In this document: positions 47,000 to 58,429 of the stretch, piece by piece
Layout: every line of letters starts with the position of its first letter
Numbering within the stretch: position 1 is the stretch's first letter
Assembly (NCBI RefSeq): GCF_000204055.1
Contig: NW_006768798.1
Span: forward strand, 1 to 64,000
DNA length: 64,000 nucleotides
Reading direction: 5' to 3'
Source of the DNA: Melampsora larici-populina 98AG31
Taxonomy: Eukaryota; Basidiomycota; Pucciniomycetes; Pucciniales; Melampsoraceae
Program-made: the position numbers and the translations under genes
Notes under the pieces: generated by a model
What the model was told of the DNA's origin: nothing
The model's input: only the letters and a program-made list of their open reading frames with translations
Databases searched by the model: none

Positions 47000-47954
47000 T
47001 GTTCTCACGCACATTAACCTATGCAAGCCAAGATGCTTAAATTGTTTTTAGATTTAACTGACAGAAAGCTCTTACCCAAAGAGAGCTCTTTTGAAACATG
47101 CCTTAGTTGGTTCTCCCTCATTACACCTCAACATCTTGACCATTCTAAGATGGAATTAACTCCATCACCACACATCCTGTGTCGCTTTTGGTTTCAGTCA
47201 TAAAATTCATCACTTTGAGAGTCATTACTTTCTTTGAACAAGTAGCTTCTCATTATCTTAAAGTGGCACACTGGTAACCTGGAAAGTACCATCTCCTTGC
47301 CCTTCTCTAACACTCCACCAGATTGTAAATTTACCCAATTTTGTTTAGCAAACATGTTTATTTTATCTTTAGTGGTTTTATGAGGAATGAGTTTGAAAAG
47401 ATATCAAAAAGATAAGTAGGCGCGCACAAGTGTTTGTTCTTTGAAATAGCCAGAGACTATTGTTTATTAGGTGATAAGTAAAGCTTTATAAGGGCAAAGA
47501 TTGAGTAGAATTAATGGACAAGGGTTATTCTTGAAGTGAGAACTTTGTATATCAGTTTGAGCATTAATCACATCAATATCTGTTATAAAAAAACATGTAA
47601 GGGTCATATTAGTTTATTTCTTAATGTCTTTATGGAGAAAATAGTCTAAAAGACTTACTATTTGGTCAGAAAATCGCCTTGAGATCAGTCATGACGGGTA
47701 AACTTTCCAGTCTTGGTCATCTTGTGTTGAGAAGATGAAGATATTAATGGGACAGAGTCAGGATCAGCTCCAATGTCAGTAGCAGAGCGATTTCCATAAG
47801 AGTTTTCAATTAAGCGCGTTAGATCATCTCTGACAGTGGCATAAGGACATTTGATAAGGTGAGATGCATCGTAGGAAGAGGTACCAGAGAGGTTACAGGA
47901 GGGTATGAACTTCCAAAGAGTTAAAGATGTCTTCTGTTTATACTCATCACCTTT
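47000..47954. other. Spacer, no gene seen
   Basis: No supported features. Confidence 0.3.
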
Positions 47955-49439
47955 TCAATTCCAAGGTGTAATAGTTAAATAGCCTTTGTCTTGAGATAAA
48001 ACATCAAACCAGTGAGATGCAGCCTTTTGTTCGAAGTGGATTTCAAAGATTCTAGCCCCATTGAAGGTGTAAGCAGGTGAGGTGTTGGGTTCTCTGATGA
48101 AGGTGATCTGAAAACGGTCATTGGTGCCATGGGCTTTTAAGATTTCAAACAGCTCTTCAGTTATGTTACGATGACGTAAGTGAAATGGTAGGCCGGTGAC
48201 AGCAACAAGTAAACTGCTCATGATAGGGGTGAGTTTCGAGATGGGTTCTAAGTTAAAGATGAGAAGACTGGTGCGGGTGGAGCCATTGAAGATCACAAGA
48301 ACCCCACAGTCTAGTCTGGTGTTTTGTTGAAGGGTTTCTTTGACAGTTGCATTCTTGAATCGAATTAAGATGAATTGATTGAGACCAGGTCCCAAGATCG
48401 TCTCGAAGTAGCTGACAAAGCTTGATAGAGAGAGTTTAACGCTTTCATAGGTGCTATTCATACGTGTATCAGACATTGGCTTAACCATAGCCCATAAGTT
48501 CATATCAGCGTCAGACACGTGAGTTTCCGAGTGAAAGTTCCACCAGAGTTGAAGTTCCAAAGGTAGATTGGCAGTTGGAACAAAGCCTGGTTTGCGAAGT
48601 TGGAGAAGTGGGTTGATGGTGAGGAGTTCCATCTCACCAGGACATGCTATAGCAAGGAAAGTACATAAAGAATCAAGTCCTTTTGTTAGTTCTATCAAAG
48701 ATTGGATTCAAGAAAGATTAATAGAAAGAAGAAGAGCTTACGATAAGCGGAAAGAGGCATTGTGGACGTGGCAGGAGTCATTATATGACCACCCGTAATT
48801 TCAGTACCAGTTTCTTTATCTAAGACTTCAGCATTAACCATAACTTTCTTTACTGATTCATTGTCTTTTTCGACTTGAGTATTAGTTACTTCATCTTCCT
48901 CATCTTCATCTGAATTGATAGTGTTTGATTTAGTTTGAGTAAGATCAGTTATTTTTGCTGGTTCTTCAGTATCAGATTGATCCTCATCATTAAGAGTGAC
49001 TTGAGTTTGAATTAAGTTAGAAAGAGGATTCGATTCGTCAGTTTGGTTCAAGAGGTTGTTATTCTCAGTTGAGGTAAGGTCCATTTCTTCATCTTCAAGA
49101 TTATTGAATGTTAATTGTTGAGTAGACTGATCTAGAGCATTTGAGCTATCACCTAACACTGCCAGCATTAAAGAGGTTCCCCAGTTGGGAATATGGGTTG
49201 TAGGGATCAGACCGCCATTGTGATATATGTAGTCACAAAGGCTGTCTGTTTCCTACGACCCATATTCCCATCTGGGAACCTCTTTAATGCTGGCAGTGTA
49301 AAAGGTATTTTCGAGATTTGGAGCCTTTCGAGAGTTGACGCTCGAGTAAAGGAGTGCTTTGTTCAAGAAGTTTCTTGTTAGCGCTGAACTTAGATTTTTT
49401 ACCAGAACCTTTCGAGGATGATGGAGTGATAGGTGCCAT
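47955..49439 (-). pseudogene. Unrecognised two-exon gene interrupted by a MITE
   Basis: Coding begins at ATG 49439-49437 with a basic Ser/Lys-rich N-terminus (GSGKKSKFSANKK). At 49302 it is broken by the MITE 49157-49298 plus its TAA duplication, then resumes in the same reading frame (LGDSSNALDQSTQQLTFNN) into an acidic Asp/Glu/Thr-rich region. An intron (GTAAGC...ATAG, about 48740-48691) joins exon 2 (LTKGLDSLCTFLAIACPGE). The C-terminal 240 residues include a globular part with VTGLPFHLRHRNITEELFEI, ending DKGYLTITPWN. The 145-bp gain shifts the frame and brings in a stop, so this allele should be null unless the MITE is removed. Family unknown; host gene or retroelement ORF1-like protein are both possible. 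Confidence 0.65.
49157..49298. mobile_element. 142-bp MITE with CACTGCCAGC ends, TAA target duplication
   Basis: Near-complete palindrome: CACTGCCAGCATTAAAGAGG at 49157 and its complement ending at 49298, with a ~45-bp middle. TAA flanks both ends (49154-49156, 49299-49301). The CAC...GTG ends and 3-bp duplication fit the CACTA-like group found elsewhere in the window. It splits the first exon of the gene at 47955-49439. Confidence 0.92.
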
Positions 49440-50551
49440 TAGACTAAATTTATAAGAGACAGATCATAAGATAGGTCAATCGAATTTAGATCATTAGTCT
49501 TTCTATTTTGAATAATCTTCCGGTGATTAGGTAAAATAAACACTTACTTATTCTTTGATTTCAATCACAAGAAGGTAGGTGGCCTAATGGAATGGTCTGT
49601 TTGAGTCAGTGTGGTTATGGTAGTAGTCTGAGTCCGGTTCGAACGTTTAAAAAGATCAGATTGAGCAGTTGACAATCTAAAACAAAGGGAGACAGTCATT
49701 AGTACTGAACACTAGTTTCACTCGATTTCTCGTATTTGAGATGTGTCTGTTGGGTTTATTATCTTACCTAGGATGAATAGGAGAGTCAAGGAACTTGTTG
49801 AATAGTATATGAGCGCCAGAGGGTTGAACTTGGTGATAAAGTATTAAAGGATGTAGATAAAAGTTGATAGCCTTCTTAGAGATCTAGATGTGAGATAGAA
49901 TCGATTCGAATATGCAACAAGGGTTGTATTATCAATGAGTTTGAGTGTATCTTTTAGCGTAGAAGGGTTTTTTAAGGAGGGTCAGGTGGAAAATAATGGT
50001 AATGAATGATTTTATTTTGAGTGAGTGATTTGTTGATTAGAGATCAGGAAGAAAAGGTAGGTAGTTGGGTTTAGCTAAAGTTTAATATAGTGAGGGAGAG
50101 GTTAATCACTGGGAGTAAGAATTCTTAGGTACTAACATAGGTCTGGTATTTGTACCTGTTCTTAGATCCATTTGGAGATTTTTTGTGCGCTCGATCGCTC
50201 GGATGGGGTGATAAACTAAGAGTGGGGCTGGAGAACATGTTCAAGTTGTTCATTGTGATTGATTCTAATGTTGAATACATCTTGAGGGTGGTAATTTTAA
50301 TATGAGAAGTTTTTAAATAAACGGTAAGGGTTTGAGTTCGTGTTTGAGAATATGTCTGAGTGTTTGCTATTGATGAATTCAGATGATGTGTCTAGAAGCA
50401 GCTGTGCGTTAAGTTTGAGTAGTTATCTGTTTGTTTTATTGATCAGGTGGCTGAGTGTTAAGAGCTTGTGTCAGAGGTATCGTTCGATCGAGGGTATCTG
50501 ATAGGTTCAATTGAGACTTTTGATGTTTTGAATTTCATTTTATTGATTTAA
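49440..50551. other. Upstream region of the MITE-interrupted gene; no gene seen
   Basis: About 1.1 kb between the gene start and the Helitron 3' end; AT-rich, probably containing the promoter and 5' untranslated sequence of the minus-strand gene. Confidence 0.35.
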
Positions 50552-50583
50552 CTAATAACGAGGAATCGGGCGGCCAGCCGCCC
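50552..50583 (-). mobile_element. Probable 3' terminus of the Rep/helicase Helitron
   Basis: Minus strand: hairpin GGGCGGCTGGCCGCCC (50583-50568), 12 nt, then TTAG (50555-50552) followed by T. Position and orientation are right for the 3' end of the minus-strand Rep/helicase gene at 51743-56571. The last four bases are TTAG rather than CTAG, a single C-to-T difference from the CTRR rule. Confidence 0.5.
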
Positions 50584-51032
50584 ACTGGCACGTTGCCTCA
50601 GCCTCTGCTCTTCCGCACTGCCCCAGCACCGTCTACACTGGCAGCCCTTGCCCTACCTCATCGTCCTAGCCCGGTCGACACTGGTTGGGGTCGCCCTCTC
50701 CTTAGCCTTCGACCAAGAGGCGTCGCGGCCAAGCTGGCCTGCCCGCCACCGGCATCCACCACAGCTATTGCCCAGCCTAACCTGTGCCTCGCAGTGGCGC
50801 CCCCCGCAAGCTGCACTATCCCCGTAGTCAGCCATCCATCAAGACATTATAAAACCCGGAGCACGCACCTTTCAGCTGTCCCCTCGCAACATACGATGTC
50901 CTCCTCAAACAACACCACCCAACTTCCGGAAGCCAATACCTCCATCACAGTTCACAAACCGCGGCCAGTCAGTCCTTCCTCCCATGTAATTATAGGACTT
51001 ACGATCCTGAGCTGGTTTTTTTTGTTTCCCAG

Positions 51033-51296
51033 GTGGTCATCGAACACGCCGTTTGTCCATCTGTGACCTACAACGCCTCACATTTCGAACAGGTCGCACG
51101 CTCACAATATCACCACTTCCACGGCATTGTCAATATGACAATTTTAAGCGCGCTTCAATACCACCCGGAGCAATTCTACACCGTCATAGAATTCCAGAGG
51201 CGAGGTCCTCCCCACCTTCACATAGCTCTACTCAATGAGGACCACCCTGGTTCCCTCTGTTCCAACATCCACGCATCCGTCAGTGACACTACCTAG
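51033..51296 (+). pseudogene. Helitron Rep fragment in opposite orientation
   Basis: The frame contains YTVIEFQRRGPPHLHIALL, the HUH motif region (His-Leu-His) of Helitron Rep proteins, preceded by MTILSALQYHPEQF. It is on the plus strand, opposite to the Rep at 54419-55510, and lies in a GC-rich stretch (about 50580-51300). It is therefore a fragment of another Helitron, or of a captured or inverted copy, lodged near the 3' end. Confidence 0.6.
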
Positions 51297-51742
51297 CCTC
51301 AAAGCCACTCAAAACTGACATTGATTCGCATCGCACAGTGATGAAGTATCATTCTGCCCCGTTACTTCCTCACCCAAACCCGCTCTCCCTCTCATGATAC
51401 GAAGAGTGGGTTTTGACTGTGACCCTGTTCTGACCTCACGCAGCCCAACTACTGCTCTCACGTTGTACTACATCACCTCTTAGCTCTTGTTGAATAGAAT
51501 CTCCCGACATCCTGCATTAAACCTGTAACACAACGCACGCACATATAGTTCATACCATTGCAAAGAACCTTCACTGCACTATTCAATCTGCAATACCATA
51601 CCATTGCAGTAGGAAGTGTAGGGTATCAGTCTTCCGAGCCATCTCTGACTACATAACACTATATTACATTATTTACATGGACCTCAACTTGCAAAAAAGA
51701 TTACCATCCAATCCATCTGCTAACCGGTGCGTGCTCATGGCC

Positions 51743-54700
51743 TCAGCCGCCACTCCTCGCCAATTCACGACATACCACATTTGTCGTTGAATTTTCTGGC
51801 AACACTTCTGTCAGAATGACGGTCGTCGCCTTCCGTGAGATGCACCGGGACATGGCTACATATAGTTGGCCATGTGCAAAAACCGGAGTGGGCAGCACCA
51901 CACAAACCTGGCTCAACGTTTGGCCTTGCGATTTGTTTATTGTCATAGCAAACGCCAAAGCCACCGGAAATTGAAAACGAAAGAACGATATGGGGATTGA
52001 CGTGTTCCCACCGTGGTGCATCTTCATCCTCGGCAGACAAACACAATCGCCTCGTTTCGGTCCAGAAACAATCAAACATTGGAGTGCATTGTCCGAAGCC
52101 TCCGTCACTAATAACCTCGTACCGTTGCAGAGTCCGGAATGTAAATTTAGATTACGAAGGAGAATTAAGACCGCCCCTACCTTGAGGCTGAGGTCATGGC
52201 TGGGGAATCCTGGAGGATTGAAACCGTTTAACACCTCTGTACTGACGTGTGAGGCATATTCCTGATCTAGAGAGTTGATTGACGAATAGTCTCGCTGTTC
52301 GGTCGGCAGACTTCGCAATACCATTCCATTCAGTTCGGCGACCGTGACATTAAGTGTAGTGATTACTGCTCGGCAATAATAATATTGAGCCAGTTGAGGC
52401 CACGCACGGCGCCTGACCAATGATGTCACACTGTCAAAGAATGGAGTAATCCATTTCCGGCTCAATGGCTGACCTGGCTTTATGCTGATCACTCTGAAAT
52501 GTTCTAGCTTGACCTTCTCGACGTCGGAAGTCTGCAGTTCGCCGGACCCCAGAGCTAACAACCATCGCCCATAGGCCAAGTTGTCTGGATCATCGCCTAA
52601 CCGTATGTTTTTCGTAAGCTCAAACTCTTCTACCTCGTCCCACAACGGGGAGTGCTTGAAACACGCCCTGACAGTATCCATAAGACCTCCATGCACGACC
52701 ACAGGCAATGTCTGCCTGAAATCGCCTGAAAACAATACCACCATCCCACCGAATGCCTCGTCCGATTGCCTGAGATCGCGCAGGCTTCTGTCAACGCATT
52801 CGATTGCATGCCGGTGTTGCATTGCGATTTCGTCCCAGACCATGAACCGTGCCCCGAGTAAAGCTTTCCCAATCGCATCATTGCGACTGAATGTACAGGT
52901 AGAATCCGGGCCAATATCCAGAGGTATCCCCATTGCTGAGTGAGCAGTCGAACCTTTCAGCAGCAACAACGCTGCCACACCCGAGGAGGCCACTGCTAAG
53001 AATGGCATTGACCTCGAGTTCGCGTAGTGCAAACATGCATTTAATAAGTAAGTCTTGCCGCATCCTCCTGGGCCGTCCACAAACATCAATGTAAGACCTA
53101 CGGTCATTACACTTACACATATCATTACTTAACACTAATTAGACTTAAACTTAAGAGCCTCTCATATATAGTTGTCTTTCTTCCTTCACGCTAGGTTCCT
53201 TAGTGATTTCGGGACTGACTTCCTATCCCTATATCCTTCGGAACCAGGTACGCGTTCATTTATTTCTCAGTTTCTCTCTCTGGTCTATTATCATTAGCGC
53301 AGTTGTTGTAGAGTGATTTCGGGACTGACTTCCTATCCCTATATCCTTCGGAACCAGTCTTCTCTACTGGTCGACCGTTGATATTGCAATAAAAGTCTCA
53401 AGGGTTCTAGAAAACCTGCTCCCGCTGTGCTACTCAGCGTTCTTGATAGTCTCAGTGAAGGTTCTGTAGACAGACCTTACAATCAATTTGCCTTGGTCGG
53501 ATTCTAGGCTTTCTACTACCGCATCGAACACCAATCCTTGTTCATCCGTCATTGTCACGCCTGCACTGATGACGTACTTGTTGCTAGCTTCAGCGCTGAC
53601 TTCACCATCATCGGTGCCTCCGCAATCGCCCAGGACCTCTAATAATAAAGCTTCATCTACGGGGTTCGAGCCCACATCGTCCAGACTCTTGCCCATGTAT
53701 TCCAAGGACTGCGCCAAAAGATATAGGGCATAGTTCTCTAGCTGAGCTTTGGATGGCTCTAAGAGCGGAGCGCGCAGAGCCAGCTTGTAATGACAGTCGT
53801 CCATAAGGTCATCCGCGTGATCTTCCCACAAAAGTTGTGGATTAGATGGCGGACTGTGCGCAAGAATCAATGCGAACATCTCCCTCAATTGGTGGCCAGA
53901 TTGCCAAACTGCCGCTTCCGTGAGGCAGGCATCGTAGTGAGCGTCGGACATTAGAAGCCCTCTAGCATCTTCCGCCTGCCTGTAATTCGAGTGGATGACG
54001 CCGTCGACAGTCCTCAGGTTCTGAAACGAAGTTGGTCCTCGCACTGATGTGAGCAACAGTCGTAGAAAATATCGATCACCATGACCTGGCTTGGCAAAAT
54101 AGAGTCGGCTTATAGACTGAATGTCTCTTTGGCGCCGTGCCCATTCTTTTACGGATTTGTCCCACCAAAAGAAATCAGTCATTTCAGTGTAGAGCAGACT
54201 TCGGACAGTGAAATCGGTTCCGGTGACCAATTGATTCCGGCTACACATCCGAAAGTATTCGGTCAGCGTGGTCCTTTCTGCACTGCCTGAGTTCATAGCG
54301 GATTGAAGAGCTGCCGTGCTCCGGAAGTAAACCATGTTGGTTTATTCATCATGCAAGGATAATCAATTAACCGCGGGATGATTGCCAGACATAGACATCT
54401 GCAAAAGACAAAAGACGGCTACAAAGCCATATCAGCATTGATTGCAATATGTCTCGACGAAACCAACATACCTTCTGGAGCTGCTAAGTAACGGCCGTCG
54501 ACGTATTCTGTTGGTTCGTCCTCTCTCTCCAAGGCTAGAGCCTGCCTATTGTGTCCCTTTGCAATGTACTTATAAAGGTACTTCACTGACTTCATACTTG
54601 TCGCGATCTCAACATTAATATGGCATCTGTATTTAAGCAACAGAAATCGGTTATACGGCACTATGTCCCGGTTAGTATAAGTGTGACCATTTTTGACGAA

Positions 54701-56571
54701 TGAACGACCGTCGTCCGGGCGTTTATACTGTGGATACGATCATTCTGTCATGGCCGTGACGGGACTGAACGGCTGCGGATAACCATACTTGCACTTGCTA
54801 CCGTTCCAACATGCGTTTGTGCTATCGCATGGTCCATGTACCATCGATTGAACTACCAGATCGTAAAGGATCGGATCTTGGTCAGGGTCTGGTATTACTG
54901 CCGAGACGACCAGATCGACCTCCTCCGGCGTCCTTGGAGTCGTAATTGGGTCGTTGATCAAGATTGTGTGTGCGTGAGGGGCGCCTCGTTTTTGAAACTC
55001 CACGGTATGGACGTCGGATAGACAGTTCCCAAGCCTTCCTCGTTTTCGAACGTCCTTATGCATTTCTTGCAACTTCAAATAGAAAATACGCGACAACAGG
55101 TCTGGCCGATCTTCCGGTAATTGGCCAGGTAGTAAGGCTTCCGTCATCTCGGGCCATTTTGGGTTAGCCGTCATCGTGATGAACAGACTTGGATGGCCAA
55201 ATCTTTTCACCAGAGCCATAGCATCATGATATAGCTCATGCATTGCCCTCGGGCCCCCTACAAAGGAAGACGGCAGGATAACGCTTCGACCGATTGAAAA
55301 GTCATTGTTGTGGAGTGCCTCGGCTGCACCGTTGTAAATCTCAGCCCGGAGTCTTGGTTGATTCAGGCGAAAATATTTGAGTCTTGCGTTTTCGACACAT
55401 ATATACATGTCCACTGCATATTCCTGCAGCAGCCGGCCCCGACGCAGAACAGCTGAAAACCTGTTAAGGCGGTCGAACAGTTGGTACGCGCAATGTTCAG
55501 ACCTGCTCACTTTGCCGTTCGGACCTGACCAAAAAGGATGTCAACCTACGGAAGCAGCGTCCGGCAGTGAAACGCAGCACTTACGACGTGATGCCGGGTT
55601 TCGAAAGTGCTCATCCCATCCATGGGAACCATGCATGAAGAAGATTGGATAATGTAGTGCAAAGTACGTAGTGTTCAATTCGGAGATCCGTTTAAGGAGT
55701 CCACTCTTCCTATGCAAGATGACGTCACGGTCCTTATCCCCAATATTCCCATCCCCTTGGACTACAGCTGCAACCTGATTGCACGTCGGATAGTTGTAAC
55801 GATTTTTGTCTCGTCCGCTGATTGCCAACGACTTGATTTTTATCGTCTTGACTTCAACACCATTCATGATCTGTTCAGCCGATTTATACATCTTGGCGAA
55901 AGGGTTAGTCGAGTACAGGAATCTTTGGAACTGCTTTAATATTTGAGGGCGAAGACCACCCCCCGCTGCTCGTGATCGATCAGCGGCTTCGCAATCTGCT
56001 TGATCACCATTCATAAATATCTGTGCAAATTTCTTGGGCTGCCCATCCGGAGGAAGCAGCGCACCAATGCGATGGCTCAATTGTCCGAAAATGCGATAAG
56101 TCCATGCCCCACCATTCCCCATGACGGACTTGTCCGTGTCGACCCTGTTCGAAGTGAAAGAGAGAGAGTTATTGTGCGCTCTGATGTGTTTCCGGAAGTG
56201 TTTCGCATCTTTATGAGAACCAAGGGATCAGTGTGAGACCTCGTCCATTAACCAAGATGCTCACCTGGGTCATCACCAGTAAAGAGTGCTTGAACAAAAG
56301 CTGGGGTCAATGTTTTTTCCAAACCATTGCTTGGCAACGCGACCGCCCGTTTTTGGCAGCAGGCTGAGAACGTCGCCCGGTCTGACTTTCAGTCATCCTG
56401 GGTCCTTTCGCTCTTCCAGTGTAAGGCGCCACATTCCATGCAAGCATCATCACACGGTCCCAAATGGAACGGCATTTCACCAGGAAACCGTTCGATTAGA
56501 CTCTGCTCCGACAATTGGGCCGTATTGCTGACTGCCGGACCGTTTGGGGCTGTGGGATATATCGAGGCCAT
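51743..56571 (-). pseudogene. Helitron Rep-helicase protein gene (RepHel), multi-exon with nonsense mutations
   Basis: The product nicks and joins ssDNA (HUH Rep) and unwinds DNA (PIF1-like helicase) for rolling-circle transposition. From the N-terminus: CMECGALHW (56460); NNSLSFTSN and AWTYRIFGQLSHRIGALLPP (56190-56060); a core with PSSFVGGPRAMHELYHDAM and ITMTANPKWPE; the HUH motif FQKRGAPHAHTIL (54950); the Tyr pair in KSVKYLYKYIAKG (54580). Next come GHGDRYFLRLLLTSVRGPTS (54080) and the helicase with Walker A GPGGCGKTYLL, Walker B FMVWDEIAM and C-terminal TINKSQGQTL...HGQLYVAMSR. Introns of ~45-55 nt fit near 56260-56210, 55590-55535 and 54470-54395. In-frame stops occur at 56389, 54740 and twice at about 54350-54375. 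The helicase domain itself is intact. Confidence 0.92.
53126..53479 (-). other. 354-bp intron-like insertion before the helicase Walker A, with two direct repeats
   Basis: Coding breaks after DQGKLI at a GTAAGG (53479) and resumes just before LTLMFVDGPGGCGKT near 53105. The interval is far longer than the other introns here. It holds two 45-bp identical repeats (GTGATTTCGGGACTGACTTC...) at 53203-53247 and 53313-53357, 110 bp apart. It may be an intron enlarged by insertion of a small repeat element. Confidence 0.6.
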
Positions 56572-57043
56572 TACAGAGTCGAATGATGTTAGAGTGAGCT
56601 GAAGTTCGGCTAGCGGTTTCGGCTGAGTCTTGGATGGATTTCGATAAATCGTTTTGTCAAAAAGCGATGATTAGTTGTGGTCCTTCCTACAGTTATGAGA
56701 GACCATATACTCATTCTTATACTTCAAACGACTTTTAATCATTCTCTTGCATCTCCTTGACCCAGGCTGGTTTTTTTTAGGCCGTGTTCATCGATTTTGA
56801 TTGGCTCGGCGGTTGCAATGAGTGATCTGGGCGAGAGACATGAGATGAACAAAGCAGTGCAAAGGGCCAGCCCGGGCTCATGGCGTTGCCAATTCAACGT
56901 CTTGATCAGAAAGCAAGTCAATATTCGGGCCCGTTTCATTGCGGTTCAAAAGATACAACTATATACATGAATGTAACCGCCCTCATCAAAGGACAGCACC
57001 GGGCATTGAAGAAGACACAACATGAGATATCAATGATCAGGAA

Positions 57044-58346
57044 TCAAGAGGCCCGTGCCCGCTTGGGTTGCCTCCCAGCCTTGGTACCCAGTCCAGTACT
57101 CGAACCCTGTTGCGGAGGTTCGATGTCGTCGCCGAGATCGTCATCAAAAAAATCCTCGCCGACCTCGTCGTCCAGCTCAACCTGCGGTGCAGCGCGTGCC
57201 TTACCCTTATTGACGGCTGCAGCATGTTTCTTCGGCTGTGGCAAAGGGAGCTCTTCCTGCTTGAGTTCAGCTTCCTTGCCTTGATCAATATCCGGCTTGG
57301 CCTTCGCTTGGTTGGCCGCCCGAGCTTTGGCTTTGGTGGCTGGAGCAGCCCGTTTCTTAGGGGTTGCTGGAACTGGCTTTATCGGACTGGAATTATGTCT
57401 AGGCGGTCCATGTTAGCAGATGAAGCAAACTTGATTAACGCGAACTTACTTGGCTGGCTTAACACGTCCCGTCGCCGTGACTTGGCTTCCGGTGCCGACT
57501 TTCTTTTTCGACACAACTTGATGGCCGCTCCCAACATTAAGGCCAGTAACCTGCTCACTCAATCCAGAGAAAGTGACGGTATCAGAACGGACTCAATGTG
57601 GAGAATTAGAAAGACAACCTGACGTCAACAATCCAACGATGATGCTCTTCGCTCCAATCCACAATGTACCCGTGGACCAAAGTCTCTTTACCCTCTTGAA
57701 CCAAACCCTGGGTTTTTTTTAAGTTCGGGGTCGGTCTCATCCGGTATTCGACCTCAAATTTGACTGTGGATTTGTTCTGTTTTGATGTCAGTCGGGTACC
57801 CCTCAGAAAGGAGGATGATTACAATGGACGTACTTCAGGGCGATAATCAGTGTGCTTCATGACGAAAACCAACACCGCAGAGTCCGACTCCACATCTGGT
57901 ATCTCAGCCTTAGCACCAACGATACCGAAGCCGCTTGCTGCGGTATTGTTGTGCAGTGTCCCAGCAAAGGTATCGCTGTCGCCGACGTCAATCTTGTGCA
58001 CTGGGTCGAAATAGATTTGGAAGTCGGCGGTCTCAGACGATGGCAGCATCCTACCCTTGATCGAATAGCAGTGTTCATCTAAAACCTCGTGCTCGGCGGT
58101 CGAGTAGCCGGTGAGGATACCGTCATATTCTCGCTCATTGTTGTCGTTGAGCCCGTTGCAAGTTATCGAGACTGTGGCGTTCCGGTACGTAAATTTCTGA
58201 CCGTTTAATGGAGCAAGCTAGAGACAATGGTTAGCCTGTGGAAGCCCTCCGGCAGGCAACAGACTCACTATCTCTGATACTTCGACCACGCCCGAAATAT
58301 TGAAAGGATGTGACTTTTTCACAGGAGCGTTAGAACCGGTCGACAT
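57044..58346 (-). CDS. Helitron-adjacent accessory protein A (possible OB-fold/ssDNA-binding), 5 exons, intact
   Basis: Start ATG 58346-58344, stop TGA 57046-57044. Four short introns (58218-58268, 57777-57833, 57551-57623, 57399-57449) leave a fully open 356-residue protein. The first ~200 residues look like a beta-rich domain with YSIKGRMLPSSETADFQIYF near residue 75. It ends in VHGYIVDWSEEHHRWIVDV, a G-x-V...W-x-V pattern also seen in the neighbouring gene. The C-terminal 120 residues are disordered: Lys/Ala-rich (KKRAAPATKAKARAANQ), then acidic (ELDDEVGEDFFDDDLGDD), ending QPKRARAS, possibly nuclear-localising. The gene lies 5' of Rep on the same strand. A Helitron-linked ssDNA-binding role is inference; plant and animal Helitrons can carry RPA-like genes. 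One donor is GTCAGG, less usual. Confidence 0.7.
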
Positions 58347-58429
58347 CGTCCTGCAGTGCCTCTTGAGGTTCAATTTTTATGCTATTGCGTGACAAATGGG
58401 CAATACGAAGAAGAGGAGTGTAGAAGTTT

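Noticed and set aside
49566..49650. tRNA-like stretch (TGGCCTAATGG A-box-like and GGTTCGAAC B-box-like words)
   Set aside because: The B-box lacks the final CC, and no T-stem, acceptor stem or anticodon arm can be paired.
50593..51066. 157-aa Pro/Ala/Ser-rich plus-strand protein
   Set aside because: Composition follows the GC-rich DNA; no domain, and it runs into a Helitron Rep fragment in another frame.
3109..56571. Possibility that TGA is read as sense (alternative code or recoding)
   Set aside because: TAG and TAA also interrupt frames, the affected genes carry frameshifts too, and gene A uses TGA as its normal stop. Decay explains the pattern better.
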